Assembly: GCF_000176915.2 (NCBI RefSeq)
Contig: NC_014844.1
Coordinates: 3,472,001-3,536,000 of the forward strand
Reading direction: 5' to 3'
DNA: 64,000 bases
From: Pseudodesulfovibrio aespoeensis Aspo-2
GTDB lineage: Bacteria; Desulfobacterota; Desulfovibrionia; Desulfovibrionales; Desulfovibrionaceae
The stretch's first letter is position 1, and the number at the start of each line of letters is the position of its first letter. Below the pieces are notes generated by a model, which was not told the origin of the DNA, made no database searches, and saw only the letters and a list, made by a program, of their open reading frames with translations. Below are positions 31,995-40,078 of the stretch, one piece after another. A program made the translations under genes and the position numbers.

Positions 31995-32092
31995 TATAAG
32001 TTCTTAGATGTTAGGATTTCAGGTGTGTCTCGTCAAGCGGCGTAATTCCGCCGCCGCTCCCGGCATTGCACCGGGTGAGTACGCCCCTTTCC

Positions 32093-32170
32093 CCGTGGCT
32101 GTCTGTGGATCCATGCGTGTCAAACGTGCCTTTCGTGGCATTGGTGTTGTTTGCAACCGACTGAAATCAC
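32093..32170. repeat. Scar repeat copy B
   Basis: The 78-bp stretch is about 87% identical by eye to 13266-13344. It directly abuts the third copy of the tRNA-Glu end, while in copy A 34 bp intervene. Confidence 0.85.
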
Positions 32171-32173
32171 ACA

Positions 32174-32228
32174 GGCAACAGGGGTTCAAACCCCCTTAGG
32201 GAAGCCGAGTAAATACTCCTGGTTACGC
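32174..32228. repeat. Third, degenerate copy of the tRNA-Glu 3' end (att remnant)
   Basis: GGCAACAGGGGTTCAAACCC and the next bases match 5252 and 13390 onward with few changes: the tRNA tail GGGGACGCCA reads GGGAAGCCGA here and the following AGTAAATAC is kept. The terminator stem that follows is decayed. It indicates that the accessory region extends to here. Confidence 0.8.
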
Positions 32229-32274
32229 TGAATGCCGTACCCCGGCTTTTGTTGCATGACACTCTTTTGTGATT

Positions 32275-34104
32275 TCAATCTTCCGGGTCAAGTTCCGCCT
32301 CCTCCGGCTGGGCGGTCTCCCAGGAAAGGGCCAGGATGGACCAACCGGCCTTGGGGGTGAAGTCCGCGTCCGGGGTGAGGACGTGGATACCGTCTGCGTC
32401 GTCGATGGCGAAAAGGGGCAGGCGGCGCATGCTCTGGTCGTCCAGGTAGTCCTTGAAGGAGAATTCCTCGGTCAGGGAGGTCCGCCTGATGTCCGCCCCC
32501 TCGCGCAGCCGCCGCTCCAGATCACGGTGGGTGATCTCGTTGTCGAAGAGCACCCGGCCCCCGTACCGGAAGGCCGTCTTGGCCGCGTCCCGGCCCTCCT
32601 GCCTGGGCCGAACGCGGATGCTGAAGATGCGCCTGGGTTCGAGCGCCTGCCGGTAGTATTGGGTGGCCAGGGCGTTCAGTTCGATGTTTGCCGAGAGGGC
32701 CAGCAGATGGCCGATGCCCACCAGATTCAGATGCCGCTCCGCGTGCTCTGAAACCGGGTTGCCCCAGTAGGCGGGCAGCCCCTTGAGCTTGGCGTCCCGG
32801 ATCAGCGACCAGTTCTGGTCCGCGAGCAGCACCTTGCAGCCGTTCTCCATCAGCGCCTCTCCGATGGCCTGGGCCACCGTGTTGGCCCCGACCAGGAGGA
32901 AGCCCCTGGGCTCGGGCTCGGCCACATCGAGCTTTTTGGCGATGAACCGGGCCGTGGTGCTCTGGAGCAGGACGGTCCCGATGATGACCGTGAATGTCAG
33001 CGGCACCAGATGGTGCGCGTCCGCATGGCCGAGAGCCTCCAGCTTGATGGCGAAGATGGCCGTGATGGCCGCGGCCACGATGCCGCGCGGCGCGATCCAG
33101 CAGAGCAGGTGCCGTTCGGGCATGCTCAGCCTGGACCCCAGGGCGCACGCCTGCACGCTCAAGGGCCGGGCCAGGAACTGGATGGCCGCGAACACGCCCA
33201 GAGCGGGCCAGCCCAGCGCCACGAAGCCCGCCAGATCCATGCGCGCGGCCAGGACGATGAAGAGCACGGAGATGAGCAGCAGGCTCAGGCTCTCCTTGAA
33301 GTGCAGGATGTCGTCCAGGTCCACGCCCTTCATGTTCGTCAGCCACAGCCCCATGACCGTGACCGAGAGCAGCCCGGATTCACTCTCCATCAGGTTGGAC
33401 AGGGCAAAAATGCCGCAGACCATGGCCAGGGCGATGACGCTTTGCAGGTACTGCGGAACCCAGTATTTCCTGAGCAGCAGGCCGAGCAGATGTCCCGCCC
33501 CGATGCCAAAGACCACGCCGATGAGCAGTATCCGGCCAAAGGCCAGCCCCCCGGCGGCCATGCCGCCCTGCACGCCCCCGGCCACGATGAACTGGAATAC
33601 CAGCACCGCCAGGATGGCGCCGATGGGGTCGATGAGGATGCTCTCCCATTGCAGCACCTGGGCAATGCTTTCCCTGGGCCGGACCGCGCGCAGCATGGGC
33701 ATGATCACGGTCGGCCCGGTGACCACCATGATGGCCCCGAACAACCAGGCGATCTCCCAGGAGAAATCGAGCAGCAGGCGGACAGCCACGGCCACGATGA
33801 CCCAGGTGATCAGCACGCCCAGGGTGATCATGTTGCGGATCATCCGCTCCAGGCCGGGGATGTCGCGCAGCTTGAGGGTCAGGCTGCCCTCGAACAGGAT
33901 GACCGCAACGGACAGGGAGACAAAGGGGAAGAGCAGGCTGCCCATCAGCCGGTCGGGATTCACCCAGCCCAGGACCGGGCCGGCCAGGATGCCGCAGGCG
34001 AGCAGGAAAATGATGGCGGGCAGCTTCAGCCGCCAGGCCAGCCACTGGCAAAGTATCCCGGCAACCAGGATCAACGCTATGGAGACACTCGCCAGCTCAG
34101 GCAT
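32275..34104 (-). CDS. Sodium/proton antiporter (CPA1, NhaP type) with C-terminal TrkA-N-type domain
   Basis: The protein has about 609 residues. Residues ~1-395 hold 12 to 13 membrane helices of the Na_H_Exchanger family, with VVTGPTVIMPMLRAVRPRES, ILIDPIGAILAVLVFQF (the Asp-Pro of helix 6) and LLCWIAPRGIVAAAI. Residues ~405-540 form a TrkA-N-like nucleotide-binding fold (RGFLLVGANTVAQAIGEALM), followed by a short TrkA-C-like tail. The ligand-binding regulatory half suggests control by NAD(H) or nucleotides. ATG 34104 is preferred because AGAGG lies 11 bp upstream; a GTG at 34113 is alternative. Confidence 0.88.
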   Translation of the reverse strand: MPELASVSIALILVAGILCQWLAWRLKLPAIIFLLACGILAGPVLGWVNPDRLMGSLLFPFVSLSVAVILFEGSLTLKLRDIPGLERMIRNMITLGVLITWVIVAVAVRLLLDFSWEIAWLFGAIMVVTGPTVIMPMLRAVRPRESIAQVLQWESILIDPIGAILAVLVFQFIVAGGVQGGMAAGGLAFGRILLIGVVFGIGAGHLLGLLLRKYWVPQYLQSVIALAMVCGIFALSNLMESESGLLSVTVMGLWLTNMKGVDLDDILHFKESLSLLLISVLFIVLAARMDLAGFVALGWPALGVFAAIQFLARPLSVQACALGSRLSMPERHLLCWIAPRGIVAAAITAIFAIKLEALGHADAHHLVPLTFTVIIGTVLLQSTTARFIAKKLDVAEPEPRGFLLVGANTVAQAIGEALMENGCKVLLADQNWSLIRDAKLKGLPAYWGNPVSEHAERHLNLVGIGHLLALSANIELNALATQYYRQALEPRRIFSIRVRPRQEGRDAAKTAFRYGGRVLFDNEITHRDLERRLREGADIRRTSLTEEFSFKDYLDDQSMRRLPLFAIDDADGIHVLTPDADFTPKAGWSILALSWETAQPEEAELDPED

Positions 34105-34158
34105 CGCCGCCACATCCTCTGAAAAACAGTGCCAACCAGGGCCGCCGTCGAAACCCCT

Positions 34159-34614
34159 CTAGTCCTCAAGCACACGCGCGCCGCTGGTGAAGGAGACCCC
34201 CAGGCCCGACTCGGTGCTGATCATCACGGCCTCCACCAGCGGGGCGTTGACCGGCTTGGCCGCCTCCCATCTGACGAGGAAGTTGGCGCCCGACCCGCCC
34301 TTGCTGTCGCGCTGGTGGACCATGAATTCCAGGGTCATGAGCGGCGCCAGGATCTGCGGCTTGGACAGTTCATGCCGGATCAGGCTGCCCTCGGTGTCGT
34401 AGTAGTCCACCGCTGTCAGGGTCAGGGGCAGCTTGGGATCGATGTTGCGCACGCTCAAGGTCACGGTCAGGTCCAGGGAGCGGTTTTTGGGGCCGTGGTA
34501 GATGTGCGAGTAGCAGGGGACATACAGGGTCTGACCCAGGGAACGCTGGGCCAGGGCTGTTGCCGGAAGCAGAAGCAGGCACAGGGACACCAGAAGGGGC
34601 AGGACTCTGACCAT
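34159..34614 (-). CDS. DUF3124 family exported protein
   Basis: The 151-residue protein starts MVRVLPLLVSLCLLLLPATA, a signal peptide cleaved after ALA. The mature part has LGQTLYVPCYSHIYHGPKNR, LTVTLSVRNIDPKLPLTLTA and VEAVMISTESGLGVSFTSGA, typical of DUF3124 (PF11322). GGAGAACGGCG precedes the ATG. Function unknown. It lies between a cation antiporter and a potassium channel. Confidence 0.78.
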   Translation of the reverse strand: MVRVLPLLVSLCLLLLPATALAQRSLGQTLYVPCYSHIYHGPKNRSLDLTVTLSVRNIDPKLPLTLTAVDYYDTEGSLIRHELSKPQILAPLMTLEFMVHQRDSKGGSGANFLVRWEAAKPVNAPLVEAVMISTESGLGVSFTSGARVLED

Positions 34615-34669
34615 CGCCGTTCTCCGTGACGTGTTGCGAGGCCGCATGGCCGGGCTGGCCGGGCGGCGC

Positions 34670-34834
34670 TCAGGTTGTCTTGGGCTGCGGGGGAATGGTC
34701 GCACCGCACTTGTCGCAGCGCACCGGCTCCCCCTGCCTGTCGCCAGAAACCACCTGCCGATGCTTGCAGACCGGGCAGACCCGCGCCTGCGCCCGGACCC
34801 GCTGAAAGATGCTGAGCAGGGCAAATGGGTTCAT
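34670..34834 (-). CDS. 54-residue zinc-ribbon protein
   Basis: MNPFALLSIFQRVRAQARVC starts this tiny protein. CPVCKH and CDKCGA form a four-Cys zinc ribbon with an 18-residue spacer, ending IPPQPKTT. It has an in-frame stop, an upstream AAGGACGGAGAA ribosome site and lies between two genes on the same strand. Likely a small nucleic-acid- or protein-binding accessory; no partner is evident. Confidence 0.6.
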   Translation of the reverse strand: MNPFALLSIFQRVRAQARVCPVCKHRQVVSGDRQGEPVRCDKCGATIPPQPKTT

Positions 34835-34886
34835 CGTTCTCCGTCCTTCTCCCTGGTGGGAGGGGCAAAAGGTCCAGCCATGCGGG

Positions 34887-35939
34887 TCACACCTCCGGCT
34901 GGCACACGGCCTGAAGCCGCGGCATGTTCTCAGGCTTGCCCAGGGCGATGAGCAGGTCGCCCGCCCTGATGACCGTGTTGGGGCCGGGGTTGAAGACCAT
35001 CTGCCCATCAGGGGTCTTGATGCAGACGATGATCACCTCGAAATTGGCCCGGATGCCTGAATCCTTGACCAGCTTGTCCACCAGCCCGGACTCGGAGCTG
35101 ACCAGCAGCTCTTCCATCTGCAGGTCGATGTCGCCCCGCCCGGCCAGATCGAGCAGGTTGGTCACTGTGGGCCGCAGCACGCTCTGGGCCATGCGCAACC
35201 CGCCGATGTTGTAGGGCATGACCACCCGGTCGGCCCCGGCCCGCTTGAGGCGCGGGATGTGCGACTCGGTGTCGGTGCGGGCCACGATAGTCAATTGGGG
35301 ATTGAGCTGGCGCGCCGTGAGGGTGACAAAGACGTTGGCCGCGTCCTGGCTCAGGGCCGTGATCAGGCAGCGCGCGTGTTCCAGCCCGGCCGAGAGCAGC
35401 ACCTCGTCCAGGGTCGCGTCGCCGCTGATGAACAGTATACCCTTGCTCTCCAGGATCATGAGCGCTTCCGGGTCCTTTTCGATGACCACCATGGGATGGC
35501 CTTCCTTCTCGATCTCCTCGACGACCACGCTGCCGATGCGGCCATAGCCGCAAATGATGAAGTGGCCGCGCAACCCCTTGATGAGCTTGTTCACTCTGCG
35601 TTTCCCCCAGATGTGTTGCAGGCGACCCTCGATGATCACCTGGGACATGGTGCCCATGAGATAGGCAAAGCTGCCCACCCCGCCGAGAATGATGCCCGCC
35701 GTCATCAGCCTGCCCGCGTCCGAGAGCGGCTGGACCTCCATGTAGCCAACAGTGGAAAGGGTGATGACCACCATGTAGAAGCTGTCGATGAAACTCCAGC
35801 CCTCAAGGGTCATGTATCCGGTGATCCCAGCCGTGATCACGCAGGCGAAGATGGTCGATCCCACACCAAGGGACCAGGAAACGGCATACTTGGTGCGCAG
35901 GCGCAGACGCAGCGCCTTGAGCTTCTTGAGAAGCCTCAT
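34887..35939 (-). CDS. Two-helix potassium channel with RCK (TrkA-N/TrkA-C) domains
   Basis: The 350-residue protein has helix 1 (~22-45), a pore loop (FYMVVITLSTVGYMEVQPLS, ~58) and helix 2 (~80-105), then TrkA-N (~125-240; GHFIICGYGRIGSVVVEEIE) and TrkA-C (~255-340; PGPNTVIRAGDLLIALG). This is the MthK/Kch layout. The selectivity filter reads TVGYM where the usual motif is TVGYG; the Gly after Tyr is replaced by Met, which should disturb the outermost K+ site. ATG 35939 follows GGGAGGGAG. Gating ligand unknown. Confidence 0.85.
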   Translation of the reverse strand: MRLLKKLKALRLRLRTKYAVSWSLGVGSTIFACVITAGITGYMTLEGWSFIDSFYMVVITLSTVGYMEVQPLSDAGRLMTAGIILGGVGSFAYLMGTMSQVIIEGRLQHIWGKRRVNKLIKGLRGHFIICGYGRIGSVVVEEIEKEGHPMVVIEKDPEALMILESKGILFISGDATLDEVLLSAGLEHARCLITALSQDAANVFVTLTARQLNPQLTIVARTDTESHIPRLKRAGADRVVMPYNIGGLRMAQSVLRPTVTNLLDLAGRGDIDLQMEELLVSSESGLVDKLVKDSGIRANFEVIIVCIKTPDGQMVFNPGPNTVIRAGDLLIALGKPENMPRLQAVCQPEV

Positions 35940-36060
35940 GTTCTCCCTCCCTCGCAGCAACGATAGTGTCGGCGAGATTACGGCGCAACAAGGCAAAAAG
36001 CCACCGCTTTCTTGATGCCTCTGCCATGTCTGCCCCGTGACCGCGCTGTCCGGCCCCGGC

Positions 36061-36585
36061 TCAGAGCCTCTTGCGCTCAAAAAGGCGGAAGAGCAGCAGG
36101 CAGCCCAGGACCAGGAGAGCGATGACCAGCCAGTGGTTGATGCCCAGCAGGCCGGGCAGGGTCTGCTTGCCGAAATCGCCCCAGGTGAGCACGCTCGCCT
36201 CCATGGCCGGATAGGCCTCGGCGTAGAGCGCGGCCCCGAGCCAGCCGCCCAGGATGCCCCACAGCCCGTCAAAACGCCCCTCGCCCAACGCGCCCCAGGA
36301 TGTGCCGGGGCAGTAGCCGAGCATGGCCCAGCCGATGCCGAACAGCAGGCCGCCAATGACCTGCGCCCCGAGCTGGGTCCCCTTGACCGAGAGGGTGGCC
36401 AGCCCCAGGTCGGCCAGCAGATGCACGCCCACGCTGGCCACCAGGATGGCCGAGAGCATGAACTTGAGGATGGTCATGTCCTTGAGGCGCAACGCGCCAA
36501 GCTGCCTGTCGTAGCGCAGCACCCTGGCCCGCTGCATCAGCCAGCCGAAGAGCACGCCGGTGAAAAGCCCGTACATGAGCATCAT
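36061..36585 (-). CDS. YeeE/YedE-type transporter half (sulfur/selenium), subunit 2
   Basis: The 174-residue protein has five or six membrane helices and the Cys motif GWAMLGYCPGTSWGALGEGR at ~87, typical of short YeeE/YedE (DUF395) pairs. Its ATG overlaps the stop of the partner gene (ATGA). Half-size YeeE pairs transport thiosulfate or a related sulfur species; in this context selenium is also possible (inference). Confidence 0.82.
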   Translation of the reverse strand: MMLMYGLFTGVLFGWLMQRARVLRYDRQLGALRLKDMTILKFMLSAILVASVGVHLLADLGLATLSVKGTQLGAQVIGGLLFGIGWAMLGYCPGTSWGALGEGRFDGLWGILGGWLGAALYAEAYPAMEASVLTWGDFGKQTLPGLLGINHWLVIALLVLGCLLLFRLFERKRL

Positions 36586-37109
36586 GACTGCCTCCCCGGA
36601 TAGAGAATGCGGGCCATGACCAGCCCGCCCGCAAAAAAGCAGACCATGGCCACCAGGCTGCTGACCGAAAGCTGGGCCACGCCCGACAGGCCGTGGCCGC
36701 TGGGGCAGCCGCCCGCCATGCGCGCCCCGAACAAGGCCACGGCCCCGCCGCCAAAGGCCATCAGGAACCGCTTGCCCCGGCCCGGTCCGAACCGGTCGCG
36801 CCAGGTGTCCGGCAGGTCGGTCCAGCGAAAGGAATCCGTGGCATTGGCGGCAAAGAACGAGCCGAAGAAGATGCCCAGCACGAACATCCACTGCCAGTCA
36901 ATGCCCGGCTCCTTGGCCAGGTATTTCATGAAATACCCGGTGTTCTCGACGTGCTGCGGAGCCACGATCTGCTCCACCAGCCCAGCCGAGCGCACAAACG
37001 AGGTGGACGCCCCAAAATACTTTCCGGCCACGAGCACCGAGAGCGTCAGCACCAGCCCGGCCAGCGCCCCGGCCAGGTAGGGGTTCATGCCCCTGTCCAA
37101 TTGTCGCAT
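36582..37109 (-). CDS. YeeE/YedE-type transporter half, subunit 1
   Basis: The 175-residue protein has helices at ~8-28, ~65-85, ~115-135 and ~150-170, and the Cys motif ARMAGGCPSGHGLSGVAQLS. ATG 37109 has GGAGGAAAG upstream. It forms a translationally coupled pair with the following gene and is divergent from the molybdenum hydroxylase operon. Confidence 0.82.
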   Translation of the reverse strand: MRQLDRGMNPYLAGALAGLVLTLSVLVAGKYFGASTSFVRSAGLVEQIVAPQHVENTGYFMKYLAKEPGIDWQWMFVLGIFFGSFFAANATDSFRWTDLPDTWRDRFGPGRGKRFLMAFGGGAVALFGARMAGGCPSGHGLSGVAQLSVSSLVAMVCFFAGGLVMARILYPGRQS

Positions 37110-37186
37110 GGCTTTCCTCCTGTTTTGCCATTGGCATAGCACACCCGCGGCAACAGCGAAAGGGCGGGCGCAAATGAGGCAGCGCG

Positions 37187-37215
37187 TTGACACATTGGTC
37201 CCTTTGCCGCACAAT
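37187..37215 (+). promoter_or_regulatory. Promoter of the molybdenum hydroxylase operon
   Basis: A perfect TTGACA (37187-37192) and CACAAT (37210-37215) are separated by 17 bp, about 38 bp before the start codon at 37254. Confidence 0.55.
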
Positions 37216-37253
37216 GGCGCATCATCTGAACACTCGCGAGGAACCCGTCACCC

Positions 37254-39563
37254 ATGCAGGATATCGGCCGCCGCTCCCGCCGCTTCGACGCCCTGGACAA
37301 GGCGCGCGGCACGGAAAAATTCGCTTCGGACATCTACCCGCCGGACATGCTCTGGGCGGGCGCCCTGCGCGCGGGCGTGCCCCACGGCATCCTCCGCCGC
37401 ATAGACACTGCCAAGGCCGAGGCCATGGACGGCGTGGTCGCGGTGCTGACCCGCAAGGATGTGCCCGGCACCAACCGCCAGGGGTTCGTCCACTGGGACA
37501 TGCCCGTGCTCTGCGGCACCAGGGTGCGCCACGCGGGCGACGCCGTGGCCCTGGTCCTGGCTGTGTCGCGCCGTATCCTGGCCGAAGCGCTCAAGGCCAT
37601 CACGGTGGAGATCGACCCGCTCCCGGTGGTGGACACCCTGGACGCGGCCCTGGCCGGGGACGCGCCCAACCTCCACGGCCTGGACACCGGCAACGTGCTC
37701 GAGGCCGCCACCATCGCCAAGGGCGACGCGACCACCGGGCTGGCCGAGTGCGACGTGGTGGTGGAGGAGACTTTTTTCACCCCGGCTCAGGAGCACGCCT
37801 TCATTGAGACCGAAAACGGCGTGGCCCGCATGGACCCCGACGGCACCCTGCACCTGACCGTGTCCACCCAGGCCCCGTTCCGCGACCGGTTCGAGATCGC
37901 GCGCGCCCTAGGGCTTGATCCCTCGCGCATCCACGTCACCGGCCCGTATCTGGGCGGCGGCTTCGGCGGCAAGGACGGGGCCACGGTGCAGTGTTTGCTG
38001 GCCCTGGCGGCCCTGCACGCCAAGGGCCGCCCGGTCAAGATGTGGTGGAGCCGCGAGGAGAGCCTGCTGGCCGGATACAAACGCCACGCCGCGCGCATGC
38101 GCTTCACTGCCGGGGCCAAGCGGGACGGCTCCCTGCACGCGGTGCGCTGCGAGCTGGACTACGACACCGGGGCCTACGCCCACCTGGGCGTGGAGATCAT
38201 GGCCTTGGGCATGGAGCATGCGGGCGGGCCGTACCGGCTGCCCCATCTCGAAGCCAAAGGCCGCTGCGTCTATACCAACAATCCCGTGGCCGGGGCCTTT
38301 CGGGGCTTTGGCGTGGCCCAGGTCAGCTTTGCCTTTGAGGGCATGATGGACCGGCTGGCGAGCGCCCTGGACATGGACCCGCTGGATTTCCGCCTCAGGA
38401 ACGCCATCACACGGGGCGAGCGCAACTGCGCGGGCGTGACCATGACCACCTCCACCGGCATGGAGGAATGTCTGCTGCGCCTGCGCGACCATCCGCACTG
38501 GAAGACCCGAGACGCATGGCGGGCCGACGCGCCCCCCTTCACCCGCCGGGCCGTGGGCGTGGCCGCGGTCTTCAACGGCATGGGCTATGGCCGGGGGCTG
38601 GCCGACTACGCCGTGGCCAAGGTGCGCCTGACCGGGTCGGGCCGCATCCGCGTCTACAACGGGGTCAGCGACATGGGCCAGGGCAACGCATCCACCTTTG
38701 TCCAGGTGGCGGGCGAGATCCTCTGCCAGCCCGAATCAGTGATGGAGCTGGTTCAGCCGGACACGGACCGCACCCACCCGTCGGGCTCGTCGGCGGCGGG
38801 CCGGACCACATACACTTACGGCAAGGCTCTGATCAAGGCGTGCGAAGCCCTGCGCGACAAGCTGTTCAACCGGGCAGCGCTCATGCTCTTCGTGGACGAC
38901 GGCTGCGGGTTCGCCATGATCCCCGGCGGAGTGCGCCACCTGCCCACGGCCCGCGACGTCCCCCTGGCCGCCCTGGCCGCCATGATGCACCCGGACGACC
39001 GCATCAGCATGTCCGAATATCTCATGCCGGTCACGCCCGAGACAGTGCGCGGCGGCGAGGTGTTCAGGCTCGGCTTCCCGCACCTTCTCTTTCCCTATGC
39101 GGCCCATCTGGCCAGGGTCGAGGTGGACGAGCTGACCGGCAGGGTGGCGGTGCGCGACTACGTGGCCTTCACCGACGGAGGCCGGGTGCTCAACCCGCAG
39201 AATTTCGAGCAGCAGGTGCAGGGAGCCGTGGCCCAGGGGCTGGGCTACGCCCTGACCGAGGATGTCCTGACCGACAAGGCCGCGCTGCTTGCCAAGGATC
39301 TGTGCACCTACGTCATCCCCACGTCCCTGGACCTGCCGGACATCGAGTCCCACGCCGTGGAAACCATCGAGCACACCGGCCCGTTCGGCATGAAGGGCAT
39401 CGGCGAGGTGGGCATCAACGGTCCGCTCCCGGCCGTGGCCTCGGCCCTGTTCCAGGCCGGGCTGCCCATGACCCGCGCCCCGCTCACCGCCGAGCGCGTG
39501 CTGGCCGCCCTTGGATCGGCAGACCAACCCCGAATCGCAGACGAGGCCACTCCATGCCCATAG
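37254..39563 (+). CDS. Molybdenum hydroxylase large subunit (xanthine dehydrogenase family)
   Basis: The 769-residue protein has the ald_Xan_dh_C region (~15-120) and the two molybdopterin-binding domains: GPYLGGGFGGKDGATVQ (~230), GAFRGFGVAQVSFAFEG (~345), NGVSDMGQGNAS (~460), HPSGSSAAGRTTY and the C-terminal GMKGIGEVGINGPLPAVASA with the catalytic Glu in GEVG. It forms a three-subunit enzyme with the next two genes (Mo, Fe-S, FAD order). The substrate is an N-heterocycle or aldehyde, not decided by sequence. The ATG is close after a strong promoter. Confidence 0.92.
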   Translation: MQDIGRRSRRFDALDKARGTEKFASDIYPPDMLWAGALRAGVPHGILRRIDTAKAEAMDGVVAVLTRKDVPGTNRQGFVHWDMPVLCGTRVRHAGDAVALVLAVSRRILAEALKAITVEIDPLPVVDTLDAALAGDAPNLHGLDTGNVLEAATIAKGDATTGLAECDVVVEETFFTPAQEHAFIETENGVARMDPDGTLHLTVSTQAPFRDRFEIARALGLDPSRIHVTGPYLGGGFGGKDGATVQCLLALAALHAKGRPVKMWWSREESLLAGYKRHAARMRFTAGAKRDGSLHAVRCELDYDTGAYAHLGVEIMALGMEHAGGPYRLPHLEAKGRCVYTNNPVAGAFRGFGVAQVSFAFEGMMDRLASALDMDPLDFRLRNAITRGERNCAGVTMTTSTGMEECLLRLRDHPHWKTRDAWRADAPPFTRRAVGVAAVFNGMGYGRGLADYAVAKVRLTGSGRIRVYNGVSDMGQGNASTFVQVAGEILCQPESVMELVQPDTDRTHPSGSSAAGRTTYTYGKALIKACEALRDKLFNRAALMLFVDDGCGFAMIPGGVRHLPTARDVPLAALAAMMHPDDRISMSEYLMPVTPETVRGGEVFRLGFPHLLFPYAAHLARVEVDELTGRVAVRDYVAFTDGGRVLNPQNFEQQVQGAVAQGLGYALTEDVLTDKAALLAKDLCTYVIPTSLDLPDIESHAVETIEHTGPFGMKGIGEVGINGPLPAVASALFQAGLPMTRAPLTAERVLAALGSADQPRIADEATPCP

Positions 39564-40078
39564 TCTTCACCCTCAACGGCGTTGAGCAGCGGCTCGACGC
39601 GGACGACACCCTGCGCGCTTTGGACTTGCTGCGCGAGCATTGCGGCGTGACCGGCCCCAAGGAGGGGTGCGGCACCGGCGAATGCGGGGCCTGCGCCATA
39701 TGGATCGACGGCGTGACCCGGCTCTCCTGCCTGACCCTGGCGGGCCAGCTCCACGGCCGCGAGGTGACGACCGCCGAAGGGTTGGGGAACGGATTGGGCG
39801 AAGGGTTGGGCGGGGCCGAGGGGTTGAAGAAAAACCATGCGGACCAAAGCAGCCTTCACCCGGTGCAGACCGCCCTGGCCGAGCGCGGCGGGGTGCAGTG
39901 CGGCTACTGCACGCCCGGCATGGCCATGACCGCCGCCGAGCTGCTGCGCAACGACCCCAACCCGGACCGGTCCGCCATCCGCGAGGCCATCTCCGGCAAC
40001 CTCTGCCGCTGCACCGGGTACCACAAGATCGTGGACTCCATCGAGGCTGCGGCGGAAACCATGCGGAAGAAACGCTGA
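39554..40078 (+). CDS. Molybdenum hydroxylase [2Fe-2S] subunit
   Basis: The 174-residue protein has the plant-type 2Fe-2S motif GCGTGECGACAIWIDGVTRLSC (Cys at ~39, 44, 47, 59; cited by position) and the second cluster in QCGYCTPGMAMTA and GNLCRCTGYHKI. Between them lies an unusual Gly-rich insert of about 25 residues (EGLGNGLGEGLGGAEGLKK). It overlaps the large-subunit gene by 10 nt and the FAD subunit by ATGA. Confidence 0.93.
   Translation: MPIVFTLNGVEQRLDADDTLRALDLLREHCGVTGPKEGCGTGECGACAIWIDGVTRLSCLTLAGQLHGREVTTAEGLGNGLGEGLGGAEGLKKNHADQSSLHPVQTALAERGGVQCGYCTPGMAMTAAELLRNDPNPDRSAIREAISGNLCRCTGYHKIVDSIEAAAETMRKKR

Larger units (their letters stand above)
13379..32228. mobile_element. Putative older island 2 between two tRNA-Glu end copies
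   Basis: The region starts at attR of island 1 with an integrase remnant just inside and ends at a third, degenerate tRNA-Glu end (32174-32228) preceded by the same scar repeat seen before attR. Its cargo (partner-switch module, exopolysaccharide operon, ABC-ligase-ACP cluster) reads as accessory. The right boundary has several mismatches and the integrase is dead, so the element is fixed. The limits are inference. Confidence 0.5.
31995..32274. other. Gene-free stretch holding island-end repeats
   Basis: No gene is seen. It contains scar repeat B (32093-32170) and a degenerate tRNA-Glu end (32174-32228), marking the edge of the accessory region. Confidence 0.6.

Noticed and set aside
32008-32199. 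63-codon plus-strand frame across the scar repeat
   Set aside because: It reads through the repeat and the tRNA-Glu end copy; there is no ribosome site and no homology apart from the repeat itself.
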